A program made the position numbers and the translations under genes. Shown piece after piece: positions 42,901 through 54,200 of a DNA stretch of 64,000 bases (positions are counted from its first letter, which is position 1; every line of letters begins with the position of its first letter). The stretch lies in contig NC_050104.1 of assembly GCF_902167145.1 (NCBI RefSeq), forward strand, positions 2,604,001 to 2,668,000, in the 5' to 3' direction. Source of the DNA: Zea mays (taxonomy: Eukaryota > Streptophyta > Magnoliopsida > Poales > Poaceae). The notes beneath the pieces were generated by a model. That model saw only the letters and a list, made by a program, of their open reading frames with translations. It ran no database searches and was not told where the DNA came from.

Positions 42901-44060
42901 TCTCTTTTCTCTTTCCCCGTTTGCTCCTTCTTCCCAATTTCAAACCAGTATAGCGGCAGGTGTCCGTGTTATGTATAAACCAAAACCTAAGTGTCATGGG
43001 TGTTGCATCATGCCGAAGCACATTTCTTTGTCTGATGTTGAATGTTCGTCTCGTTCCGTCCCGGATTTCGGTTCGCGATTTAATTCCGTTTAGTGGTCGC
43101 GCTCGTCGTGGGTTTTCGATCCGCAAGGTGGCCCGGCCCAACCTAGCCCAGCCCAGCCGGCCCGGCCCGCCTCGGCCTGCGCGCCCCTGGCGCCCAACCC
43201 CCCCCCTGCGCCCCCCATCCTCTCCCTCTCCCTCATTTGGATCTCCCGCGCAACAGCTTCCCTCTCCCTCTTCCACCTCTCTCTCCCCGTGGTGCCCTAG
43301 GGTTTGGAGACGGCGATCACCGGATTTTGGACCCCGAGGTGAGCTCCCCTCCCCTTCTCTTCTCTCTCTCCCTCCCCCTCCTCTTCTTCCCCACGCGCGC
43401 CCTCCCTCTCCCCTGCTCGCGCGCGCCCCTGCCCGCCCCTGCTCGCCGGCGGCGCGGCGCCCCCCGCCCCTGCCCGGCCCCGTGCGGCGGCGCCCGCCCT
43501 CCCCCGGCTGCGGCGGCGCTCGCCCGCCCCTCCCCCTCGCCCGCGCGGCGGCGCCCGACCCCGTCCCCGTCCCCACCCCGGCCCGCGCGGCGGCGCCCGA
43601 CCCCGTCCCCGCCCCTCGTCGGCGGCGCCTCCCGCCCGCCCCCGCCCGGCCCCGCGCGGCCCCCTGCCCGCCCCTCGGCGCGGTGGTGCCCCGGCCCCCC
43701 CGCTCGGCCCCCGACCCTGTCCCTCCCCGGCGGCGCCCGCCCGCTCGGCCTCCCCGGCGGCGCTCGGCCGCTCGGCCCTCGGCCCTCGGCGCGGCTCCCC
43801 TCCCCCTCCCCCCCCGGCGGCGATCCCGCCCGCCCCCTGCCCGACCCCGGCCCCGGCGGCGCTCGGCCTCGCCCCCTGCCCCTCCCCGGCCCCGCCCCGG
43901 CTCGCCCTCGGCTCGCCCGCTCGGCCCCGGCCGGTTCAACCGCCCCCCTGGCCGGTTCAACCGCCCTGGCCCCAGCTCGCCCGCTCGTTTCCCCGTCCCG
44001 GCCTCGCCCGACCGTATTTTCGCTCGCCCGCGTTCGCGATGATTATTCGTTAATTAGCGT

Positions 44061-44373
44061 GTTGCGTCGCGCGCTTCGCCGCGCGACGGATTTGTCTAAA
44101 TTCAGATTCTATCTTGTGTTGCGTCGTGCGCTTCGTCGCGCGACGATCCATTTTGTTTCAGGTTGTTTAAGGTGTAGCGCCGTGTGTGTATTCACGCGAT
44201 GTTCCACTTTGGACTCAGTTTAGTCGACGTATGCCGTCGTGCGCTTCGTCGCGCGACGCTTAACGTCTCCTCGTAACTAAGGCGAAGTGTCTCGTTGCGT
44301 GCTCGGTCGCGCGACGATTCGTTAACTTCTTAATTTGTTTTAGAGAGCTTTGTCGCGCGTCTCGCCGCGCGAC
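44061..44373 (+). repeat. Five GTCGCGCG-type palindromes in the 5' LTR of element E
   Basis: Hairpin-forming copies of a 24-28 bp motif (for example GTCGCGCGCTTCGCCGCGCG) at about 44061, 44118, 44233, 44293 and 44350, separated by AT-rich DNA. The same five are in the 3' LTR at about 52416-52730. Confidence 0.75.
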
Positions 44374-45700
44374 CATCCTTTTATTTATCTCCACCTGCTT
44401 ATAATAATTAGACATGAAACATGACTTTACTTTATGCTAAACATAGTGTCTACCTTAAATTCCTTCCATTAAGCGAGTGGCTAAATTTATAATCATGTAA
44501 CGTTATCGTTTCTCGACTGTCTTTTCCTCTTTCTCTCTTAACCGTACTCGCGAGCCTGCGTAGAACGTCTATTTACTTATTGCATTCTATTGTATGGTGT
44601 ACTGTTCTTTTGTATTAAATATGTGGATGTATGTATGTTTGCGCTCGCATAGAGAACGATCCAGTTGAAGAGCCCGAGGAACCCGCAGGAGAAGCCCCTG
44701 AGCAGCAGTCGTTTGGTGGAGGCAAGTGTCCCTTGACCTATCTCTGTCCTATTCATTCTTTAATTCACCTCCCGCTTTACATATTTATGCCTAAGGATTG
44801 ACTAGCTTTTGTTATCCCTGTCCTTGATTACCTATTTGGGTTGGATTATTACTGTTTAGCTTTATGCTATTGCTCAACTCTAATCAATGAACATGATGAG
44901 ATTATTCATGATACGCTGTTTTCCCTTCTCTTATGATGATGTTGTACTTGTGACCTTCAAGGGGGCTCGAGCGGTTTCTCGAGTGCCTCTCCGTAAGGAC
45001 CTGTTCTATGGATGACCGCCCGGGAAAACAGTGCAACCATGAGGGTGGAATGGGATGCCCTTAGCTGAATAATTAGAGGATCCGGGGTGTAGTTCACTTA
45101 GCCGTCGTGCCGTCAATGGGGCTCGGTGTATGCGGCTCGCTCTGCCAAGTTTGGGTTCGCCCCTTGGGGAGGAGTGCGGTGCATTTAGGAAACCTAACGG
45201 GTGGCTACAGCCCCGGGGAATCTTTGTAAAGGCTACGTAGTGATGCCCTGCTAGGCCACCTAGGTAGTGGTCAATGGGGAGTAGCTCTCTCCGGGCAGAA
45301 TGGGAATCACGGCTTGTGGGTAAAGTGCACAACCTCTGCAGAGTGTTTGGAAACTGATATATCAGCCGTGCTCGCGGTTATGAGCGGCCAAGGGAGCTCC
45401 AATGATTAGTGATACTTGATCAGAGATATTTTGGTACAGGTGGTTATGAGATTGATGGTTTTGGTTATGACTATGGTGCTGGTAAGTGGTATTCTTTCCG
45501 TTTGGAAAGGGTACATTGGGCTAATAACTTGGGTTAATGCTAAAACTTGGCTTTCTACTAGTAAATAATAATCTGACCAACTAAAAGCAACTGCTTGACT
45601 TATCCCCACATAAAGCTAGTCCACTACAGCCAAACAGGATACTTGCTGAGTATGTTGATGTGTACTCACCCTTGCTCTACACACCAAACCCCCCCCCCAG

Positions 45701-45783
45701 GTTGTCAGCATTGCAACCACTGCTCAGGCGAAGATGAAGTGGAAGGCGACTTCCAGGAGTTCCAAGACTACGACGAGTTCTAG
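45701..45783 (+). other. Exon-like acidic ORF end inside the 5' LTR of element E
   Basis: After a C-run ending CCCAG (45700) the frame reads GEDEVEGDFQEFQDYDEF and stops at TAG 45783. An upstream piece at 44653-44725 (NDPVEEPEEPAGEAPEQQ) is bounded by AG| and |GT and is also acidic. An equivalent acidic peptide ending IEEFDLI then TAG is found on the minus strand of the 7102-8997 LTR at about 7345-7316. It may be a short LTR-encoded peptide or only a conserved RNA region. Confidence 0.4.
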
Positions 45784-46042
45784 GTGTGGGTTAGCGGCAA
45801 CCCCCAGTCGGCTGCCTGTGAAGGCCGCGTTATCTACGTTTCTTTTCCGCACTTTGATTTATTGTAAGAACTATATGGACGTCTCAGACGTATGATGTAA
45901 TCGACTATTTCCCTTATTAATACTATTTTGAGCACTGTGTGATGATGTCCATATTATGTAACTGCTGTGTACGTGAATAACTGATCCTGGCACGTACATG
46001 GTTTGCATTCGGTTTGCCTTCTAAAACCGGGTGTGACATAAG

Positions 46043-46054
46043 TGGTATCAAAGC
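46043..46054 (+). promoter_or_regulatory. Primer binding site of element E
   Basis: TGGTATCAAAGC, four bases after the LTR end. It differs from the initiator methionine tRNA complement TGGTATCAGAGC at one base. Confidence 0.8.
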
Positions 46055-46292
46055 CGTGCTGACTGTAGGACCGCTAACCTAGAGTAGAATGGTCGTTCTA
46101 AGGACTATAGACCTCTGTCTCTTCCTTGACTTTGATATCCCTTCAAAAGTTGGTCATACCGACCAAACCTATGTTCTACTATATATTATACCTTGCTAAA
46201 AAATTGTGTTTCATTCTGATCCTTCATTTACTTATTACTTGCTGGTCATATTAATTCTGTTCTCACCCTTTTGCTTGCGATGTCCTTTGTAG

Positions 46293-47306
46293 ATGGCTCG
46301 ACTTAGACACACTGCACGAAAGTCAGTCATCCCCTTCTTACCCTCCCGCCTTGCCGAGCGTCCGCTTCGCCGTCCCGTGGCCGGACAGTCCAGCCACTTG
46401 GAGAGACTACACCACCGCCTGCGTGAGGAGCAGGAGCGTCGACGACAGGAGCAGCATGGCTCTTCTTTCTCGCTCCACCAGGAGATAGAGTCTGTGAGGA
46501 GCTGCTCCCCTGTGCTTCCTCTGGAGCCGCCCCCTGCACCACCACTGGGCGTCCTAGCTTCTGGAGTAGCTGCTGGAGGAGACCCAGACGACGGAGATGG
46601 CGACGACAGCTCGAGCCACGACACCGACTTCTCTGCTAACCCTGAGCCGGAAGGATGGGTTGCTCGACCCATCACTCGCGACGCCGCTCGCGGGTGTCAC
46701 TTCCATGATGCGCTCGACACCCTGCTACGTCGGGCATTTGACCGACATACTTGGTCCGTCGAGTATCGCTGTGTGGTCTACCAGCATAGTCGCGGGGTCT
46801 ACCCGGACCGCTGGGAGGCGACTTGCTTGGTGCGCTGTCCGGAGAACAGTCTCCAGGGTGCTGAGGTCTGTTCAAAGCACTATTCTATCTCTGAGCGGGA
46901 CTCAGCTGAGGCAGCCATGCAAGATGCTGCATGGCGTGCGCTTTCGCACTACTGCTCGGTTTTCGGTGGGGCAGCTGATGGTCTTGACCTGAAGTATTAC
47001 CCCCGCCGTTCATCTGGCAGCACAGGAGGCGTGATTGTCTCACCTGTCGGTGAGGGCAATCCTAGGTTGAGCAGCACAGTCAACCTAGCCGCCGTGCTAA
47101 ACACGGAGCTGGACCATGCATTAGACGAGCTGAGTAGGGCTCGTGCTGAGGTCGCCCTGTTGCGGGCTGAGCGCGCGGAACGTCGTCACTTGGATGGTGG
47201 TTCCCCCGCTCCCGTTGGGATTCAGCACCCGTACCGCTCACCTCAGCGTGGACACCAGTCTTATGGCAATCCCGCCTGCAAGACCAAGATAACTCTAGAA
47301 CCATAG
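46293..47306 (+). CDS. Extra ORF upstream of gag in element E, unknown function
   Basis: 337 codons, ATG at 46293, TAG at 47306, no lesions. The N-terminus is basic (MARLRHTARKS), then comes a low-complexity acidic stretch (DPDDGDGDDSSSHD). A folded-looking middle follows (WSVEYRCVVYQHSRG, WEATCLVRCPE, HYSISERDSAEAAMQDAAWRALSHY), whose strand-strand-helix pattern recalls small RNA- or protein-binding domains, though I cannot name one. The end is a predicted helix (LNTELDHALDELSRARAEV, LLRAERAERR), likely coiled coil. I recall similar proteins near other grass retrotransposons, so it is probably a family-specific accessory ORF. It is intact while gag and RT are broken. Confidence 0.6.
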   Translation: MARLRHTARKSVIPFLPSRLAERPLRRPVAGQSSHLERLHHRLREEQERRRQEQHGSSFSLHQEIESVRSCSPVLPLEPPPAPPLGVLASGVAAGGDPDDGDGDDSSSHDTDFSANPEPEGWVARPITRDAARGCHFHDALDTLLRRAFDRHTWSVEYRCVVYQHSRGVYPDRWEATCLVRCPENSLQGAEVCSKHYSISERDSAEAAMQDAAWRALSHYCSVFGGAADGLDLKYYPRRSSGSTGGVIVSPVGEGNPRLSSTVNLAAVLNTELDHALDELSRARAEVALLRAERAERRHLDGGSPAPVGIQHPYRSPQRGHQSYGNPACKTKITLEP

Positions 47307-47711
47307 ATCGTTAGAGTTGGATCTTGTAATTAATACGAGATATATATACGTAGAAGCTTCAGTCTTAGCGTTAGTCTCAGTCTTAGTTAGTCTTAGTTAG
47401 ACAGGGTAGTTTGCTATATCCTGTGCATTTATGTTTGTCATGATGAACTATGTTTGGTTTGGATCTTTGTAATGATTGTCACCAGAGTGTGGGTATCCCC
47501 TGCATTTTGGTTTACCTATTATGTTAATGGAGTTAGTTATATAGTCGGGAAACCCATTATTCCACTTTCCTCTTTATCTGAGAAGCTGTGTGGTCTGTGT
47601 TGGAGATCAGTGAAGATGCTCATCTGTTCAGTGCTGTTGAAGAATTCTATTCTCTTTCCTTATGCTGCAAGACTTGCCAGATCAGTTCTGATGTGTGGTT
47701 GCATTCTGCAG

Positions 47712-49724
47712 ATGTCAGAGAACAGGCGCAGAGGAGGAAGGCGTGCTCAACAGGAGCGAGCCGCTCAACAGGATGAGGTGCCCCAGCAGCAGCACCTGCC
47801 GCCCCCGCCCCCGATGTCGATCGAGCAGATGTTTCTGATGCAGACTCAGGCAGTTCAAGCCATCGGTCAGACTTTGGCCGCCATTCAGCAGCAGCAGTAG
47901 CAACAGCAGCAAGCACCACCCCAGCCTCAGATGCCTCAGATGCCCAGAGACAAGCGTGCTGAATTCATGAGAGGTCATCCACCAACGTTTGCTCATTCTT
48001 CTGACCCTATGGATGCTGAAGATTGGCTGCGCACTGTGGAGCGGGAGTTGCATACCGCTCAGTGCGATGACAGGGAGAAAGTTCTGTATGGCCCCCGTCT
48101 GTTGAGAGGAGCAGCCCAGTCATGGTGGGAGTCTTACCTCGCCACCCATGCCCACCCTGACGCCATCACTTGGGAGGAATTCAGGAGTAGCTTTCGTCAG
48201 TACCATGTTCCTGCAGGTCTGATGACAGTGAAGAAGGAGGAGTTCCTGGCTCTCAAGCAAGGGCCATTGTCTGTCAGTGAGTACCGGGACAAGTTTCTGC
48301 AATTGTCTCGCTATGCTCCTGAAGATGTCAACACCGATGCCAAGCGGTAGTACCGTTTCCTGAGAGGCTTGGTTGACCCTCTGCAGTACCAACTGATGAA
48401 TCACACCTTCCCGACATTCCAGCACCTGATTGATAGAGCAATCATGACGGAGAGAAAGCGTAAGGAGATGGAAGATCGTAAGCGCAAGATCAGTGGACCC
48501 CAGCCTGGAAGCAGCAGCCGTCCTCGTTTCTCAGGCAATCAACCTCAGCAGTTCAGGCAGAACCAGCGTCCACCTCAGCAGCATCAGCAGTTCCAAAAGC
48601 AGTATCCTCAGAATCAGTACCAGAACCGTCAGAGCAATCAGTCAGGAGGTCAGTTTCAGAAGCAGAATCAGCAAGCACCTCGTCTTCCTGCCCCAGCAAA
48701 CCAGCAGAACAGTCAGGCAGCACCAGCTCAGGTTGGAAACAGAGCATGTTTCCACTGTGGAGAGCAGGGCCATTGGGTGATGCAATGTCCGAAGAAGGCA
48801 GCCCAGCAGCAGTCAGGCCCCAATGCCCCAGCAAAGCAGAATGTGTCTCAGCCTGGAGCAGGCAACCGCCCTCAACAGCGCTATAATCATGGAAGATTGA
48901 ATCACTTGGAGGCTGAAGCAGTTCAGGAGACCCCCGGCATGATAGTAGGTATGTTCCCAGTCGACTCCCATATTGCAGAAGTGTTATTTGATACTGGAGC
49001 AACGCATTCTTTCATTACTGCATCATGGGTAGAAGCACATAATCTTCCAATTACTACCATGTCAACCCCCATTCAAATTGACTCAGCCGGTGGTAGAATT
49101 CGAGCCGATAGCATTTGTTTGAATATAAGTGTGGAAATAAGGGGGATAGCGTTTCCCGCCAACCTTATAGTAATGGGTACTCAGGGAATAGACGTCATCC
49201 TAGGGATGAATTGGCTAGATAAGTATCAGGCAGTTATCAGTTGTGATAAGAGGACCATCAAGTTGGTGTCCCCACTAGGAGAGGAAGTGGTGACCGAGTT
49301 AGTCCCGCCTGAGCCAAAGAAAGGAAGTTGTTATCAGATAGCTGTTGATAGCAGTAAAGCAGACCCAATTGAGAGTATCAAGGTTGTGTCTGAGTTCCCA
49401 GATGTGTTTCCAAAGGACTTACCGGGTATGCCACCAGAGCGGAAAGTTGAGTTTGCCATAGAGCTTCTTCCTGGAACCGCCCCTATCTTTAAGAGAGCTT
49501 ACAGAATATCCGGACCAGAGTTGGTTGAGCTTAAGAAGCAGATTGATGAGCTGTCAGAGAAAGGTTACATTCGGCCAAGCACCTCGCCTTGGGCCGCCCC
49601 TGTCTTATTTGTGGAAAAGAAAGATGGCACCAAGAGGATGTGTATCGATTACCGAGCTTTGAATGAGGTCACGATCAAGAACAAGTATCCCTTGCCCAGA
49701 ATAGAAGATCTGTTCGACCAGTTG
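47712..49724 (+). pseudogene. gag-pol: gag-protease-partial RT of element E, two TAG stops
   Basis: ATG at 47712 (MSENRRRGGRRAQQE). The frame is open to about 49724 apart from TAG at 47898-47900, inside a poly-Gln run, and TAG at 48348-48350, where Gln is expected in KR-YRFLRGL. Domains: gag core (DWLRTVERELH ... QSWWESYL ... SVSEYRDKFLQLSRYAP), zinc knuckle [14 protein letters not shown] near 48750, protease [13 protein letters not shown] near 48985, and the start of RT ([47 protein letters not shown]). RT then stops abruptly: all of the palm, including the catalytic YxDD, is missing, and the next sequence belongs to the linker before integrase, in another frame. Confidence 0.9.
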
Positions 49725-51175
49725 AGTTGGAACCTACCTTGGAGCGCGAAATCAAAGAAGCGCAGAAGAATGATGAAAAGATCAGTGAGATTCGGCGACT
49801 GATTCTAGATGGCAAAGGCAAAGATTTTCGAGAAGATGCAGAAAGCGTGATATGGTTCAAAGACCGCTTGTGTGTTCCCAATGTCCAGTCTATTCGGGAG
49901 TTGATTCTTAAGGAAGCTCATGAGACAGCCTATTCGATTCACCCTGGCAGTGAGAAGATGTATCAGGATCTGAAGAAGAAATTCTGGTGGTACGGAATGA
50001 AGAGGGAAATCGCAGAGCATGTGGCTATGTGCGATAGTTGTCGAAGAATTAAGGCAGAGCACCAGAGACCTGCTGGATTGTTGCAACCGTTGCAGATCCC
50101 TCAGTGGAAATGGGATGAAATCGGTATGGATTTCATAGTCGGATTGCCTCGCACTCGAGCCGGCTACGATTCCATTTGGGTAGTAGTGGACCGCTTGACC
50201 AAGTCAGCCCACTTCATACCTGTCAAGACCAACTATAGCAGTGCCGTATTGGCCGAATTGTATATGTCTCGGATCGTTTGTCTTCATGGTGTGCCAAAGA
50301 AGATAGTGTCAGACAGAGGAACACAGTTCACCTCTCATTTCTGGCAGCAGTTGCATGAAGCCTTGGGCACGCATCTGAATTTCAGTTCAGCTTATCACCC
50401 GCAGACAGATGGCCAGACCGAAAGGACCAACCAAGTTCTTGAAGACATGTTGAGAGCCTGTGCGTTGCAAGATCAGTCCGGATGGGATAAGCGATTGCCT
50501 TATGCAGAGTTTTCCTATAACAACAGTTACCAGGCCAGTTTGAAGATGTCACCATTTCAGGCGCTCTATGGAAGGAGTTGCAGAACTCCGTTGCAATGGG
50601 ATCAGCCTGGAGAAAAGCAAGTGTTTGGGCCAGACATTTTGCTGGAAGCCGAAGAGAACATCAAGATGGTCCGAGAGAATCTGAAGATAGCGCAATCGAG
50701 GCAGCGAAGCTATGCAGACACAAGAAGAAGAGAGCTGAGTTTCGAAGTCGGAGACTTTGTCTATCTGAAAGTGTCACCGATCAGAGGAGTCAGAAGATTT
50801 GGAGTGAAAGGCAAGCTAGCACCCCGCTACATTGGTCCGTATCAGATTCTTGCAAGACGAGGAGAAGTGGCCTATCAGCTCAGTTTGCCAGAGAGTTTGT
50901 CTGCTGTGCATAATGTCTTTCATGTGTCTCAGTTGAAGAAGTGCTTGCGTGTGCCAGAAGAGCAGTTGCCAGTGGAAGGTCTTGAGGTCCAGGAGGACTT
51001 GACCTACGTTGAGAAGCCAGTGCAAATCCTTGAGGTTGCAGACCGAGTCACCCGAAGGAAGACCATCAGAATGTGCAAAGTCAGATGGGATCATCACTCT
51101 GAGGAAGAAGCAACCTGGGAGCGTGAAGATGATCTGTTGGCTAAATACCCTGAGCTCTTTGCTAGCCAACCCTGA
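49725..51175 (+). CDS. pol: Integrase with chromodomain of element E (5' end lost by deletion)
   Basis: Catalyses insertion of the DNA copy; the chromodomain usually steers Tekay-type elements to heterochromatin. The frame begins at the deletion junction without an ATG and ends TGA at 51175. The HHCC zinc site lies at 49919-50045 ([13 protein letters not shown] ... CDSCRR). Catalytic D, D, E are in [18 protein letters not shown] and GQTERTNQ (50125-50435). The GPY-like region is YIGPYQIL near 50830. The chromodomain lies at about 51018-51165 ([18 protein letters not shown]). It is intact from the junction on, but it is out of frame with gag, so no polyprotein can supply it. Confidence 0.85.
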
Positions 51176-51197
51176 ATCTCGAGGGCGAGATTCTTTT

Positions 51198-51211
51198 AAG
51201 GGGGATAGGTT
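51198..51211 (+). promoter_or_regulatory. Polypurine tract of element E
   Basis: AAGGGGGATAGGTT directly before the 3' LTR start TGTAACGCCC. Confidence 0.8.
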
Positions 51212-54200
51212 TGTAACGCCCTGAATTTGGGGGTAGAATTTTTTCTTCTTTTCTCTCACCAAATTCGGGCGTTACTCTCTTTTCTCTTTCCCCGTTTGCT
51301 CCTTCTTCCCAATTTCAAACCAGTATAGCGGCAGGTGTCCGTGTTATGTATAAACCAAAACCTAAGTGTCATGGGTGTTGCATCATGCCGAAGCACATTT
51401 CTTTGTCTGATGTTGAATGTTCGTCTCGTTCCGTCCCGGATTTCGGTTCGCGATTTAATTCCGTTTAGTGGTCGCGCTCGTCGTGGGTTTTCGATCCGCG
51501 AGGTGGCCCGGCCCAACCTAGCCCAGCCCAGTCGGCCCGGCCCGCCTCGGCCTGCGCGCCCCTGGCGCCCAACCCCCCCCCCTGCGCCCCCCATCCTCTC
51601 CCTCTCCCTCATTTGGATCTCCCGCGCAACAGCTTCCCTCTCCCTCTTCCACCTCTCTCTCCCCGTGGTGCCCTAGGGTTTGGAGACGGCGATCACCGGA
51701 TTTTGGACCCCGAGGTGAGCTCCCCTCCCCTTCTCTTCTCTCTCTCCCTCCCCCTCCTCTTCTTCCCCACGCGCGCCCTCCCTCTCCCCTGCTCGCGCGC
51801 GCCCCTGCCCGCCCTTGCTCGCCGGCGGCGCGGCGCCCCCCGCCCCTGCCCGGCCCCGTGCAGCGGCGCCCGCCCTCCCCCGGCTGCGGCGGCGCTCGCC
51901 CGCCCCTCCCCCTCGCCCGCGCGGCGGCGCCCGACCCCGTCCCCGTCCCCACCCCGGCCCGCGCGGCGGCGCCCGACCCCGTCCCCGCCCCTCGTCGGCG
52001 ACGCCTCCCGCCCGCCCCCGCCCGGCCCCGCGCGGCCCCCTGCCCGCCCCTCGGCGCGGTGGTGCCCCGGCCCCCCCGCTCGGCCCCCGACCCTGTCCCT
52101 CCCCGGCGGCGCCCGCCCGCTCGGCCTCCCTGGCGGCGCTCGGCCGCTCGGCCCTCGGCCCTCGGCGCGGCTCCCCTCCCCCTCCCCCCCCCGGCGGCGA
52201 TCCCGCCCGCCCCCTGCCCGACCCCGGCCCCGGCGGCGCTCGGCCTCGCCCCCTGCCCCTCCCCGGCCCCGCCCCGGCTCGCCCTCGGCTCGCCCGCTCG
52301 GCCCCGGCCGGTTCAACCGCCCTGGCCCCAGCTCGCCCGCTCGTTTCCCCGTCCCGGTCTCGCCCGACCGTATTTTCGCTCGCCCGCGTTCGCGATGATT
52401 ATTCGTTAATTAGCGTGTTGCGTCGCGCGCTTCGCCGCGCGACGGATTTGTCTAAATTCAGATTCTATCTTGTGTTGCGTCGTGCGCTTCGTCGCGCGAG
52501 GATCCATTTTGTTTCAGGTTGTTTAAGGTGTAGCCCCGTGTGTGTATTCACGCGATGTTCCACTTTGGACTCAGTTTAGTCGACGTATGCCGTCGTGCGC
52601 TTCGTCGCGCGACGCTTAACGTCTCCTCGTAACTAAGGCGAAGTGTCTCGTTGCGTGCTCGGTCGCGCGACGATTCGTTAACTTCTTAATTTGTTTTAGA
52701 GAGCTTTGTCGCGCGTCTCGCCGCGCGACCATCCTTTTATTTATCTCCACCTGCTTATAATAATTAGACATGAAACATGACTTTACTTTATGCTAAACAT
52801 AGTGTCTACCTTAAATTCCTTCCATTAAGCGAGTGGCTAAATTTATAATCATGTAACGTTATCGTTTCTCGACTGTCTTTTCCTCTTTCTCTCTTAACCG
52901 TACTCGCGAGCCTGCGTAGAACGTCTGTTTACTTATTGCATTCTATTGTATGGTGTACTGTTCTTTTGTATTAAATATGTGGATGTATGTATGTTTGCGC
53001 TCGCATAGAGAACGATCCAGTTGAAGAGCCCGAGGAACCCGCAGGAGAAGCCCCTGAGCAGCAGTCGTTTGGTGGAGGCAAGTGTCCCTTGACCTATCTC
53101 TGTCCTATTCATTCTTTAATTCACCTCCCGCTTTACATATTTATGCCTAAGGATTGACTAGCTTTTGTTATCCCTGTCCTTGATTACCTATTTGGGTTGG
53201 ATTATTACTGTTTAGCTTTATGCTATTGCTCAACTCTAATCAATGAACATGATGAGATTATTCATGATACGCTGTTTTCCCTTCTCTTATGATGATGTTG
53301 TACTTGTGACCTTCAAGGGGGCTCGAGCGGTTTCTCGAGTGCCTCTCCGTAAGGACCTGTTCTATGGATGACCGCCCGGGAAAACAGTGCAACCATGAGG
53401 GTGGAATGGGATGCCCTTAGCTGAATAATTAGAGGATCCGGGGTGTAGTTCACTTAGCCGTCGTGCCGTCAATGGGGCTCGGTGTATGCGGCTCGCTCTG
53501 CCAAGTTTGGGTTCGCCCCTTGGGGAGGAGTGCGGTGCATTTAGGAAACCTAACGGGTGGCTACAGCCCCGGGGAATCTTTGTAAAGGCTACGTAGTGAT
53601 GCCCTGCTAGGCCACCTAGGTAGTGGTCAATGGGGAGTAGCTCTCTCCGGGCAGAATGGGAATCACGGCTTGTGGGTAAAGTGCACAACCTCTGCAGAGT
53701 GTTTGGAAACTGATATATCAGCCGTGCTCGCGGTTATGAGCGGCCAAGGGAGCTCCAATGATTAGTGATACTTGATCAGAGATATTTTGGTACAGGTGGT
53801 TATGAGATTGATGGTTTTGGTTATGACTATGGTGCTGGTAAGTGGTATTCTTTCCGTTTGGAAAGGGTACATTGGGCTAATAACTTGGGTTAATGATAAA
53901 ACTTGGCTTTCTACTAGTAAATAATAATCTGACCAACTAAAAGCAACTGCTTGACTTATCCCCACATAAAGCTAGTCCACTACAGCCAAACAGGATACTT
54001 GCTGAGTATGTTGATGTGTACTCACCCTTGCTCTACACACCAAACCCCCCCCAGGTTGTCAGCATTGCAACCACTGCTCAGGCGAAGATGAAGTGGAAGG
54101 CGACTTCCAGGAGTTCCAAGACTACGACGAGTTCTAGGTGTGGGTTAGCGGCAACCCCCAGTCGGCTGCCTGTGAAGGCCGCGTTATCTACGTTTCTTTT

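Larger units (their letters stand above)
42837..46038 (+). repeat. 5' LTR of element E
   Basis: TGTAACGCCC to GGGTGTGACA, 3202 bp. Begins with a long inverted repeat, has a very C-rich tract (43190-43990), five GTCGCGCG palindromes (44061-44373), and a downstream part with exon-like pieces (44653-44725, 45701-45783). A 21-bp tandem duplication near 43930-43970 (CGGTTCAACCGCC) is absent from the 3' LTR. Confidence 0.93.

Noticed and set aside
43237..44223. Long plus- and minus-strand ORFs in the LTRs of element E (also 42881-43960, 51613-52579)
   Set aside because: They are Pro/Arg/Ala/Gly low-complexity frames from a C-rich LTR tract, present in both strands and several frames at once. There is no evidence of coding.
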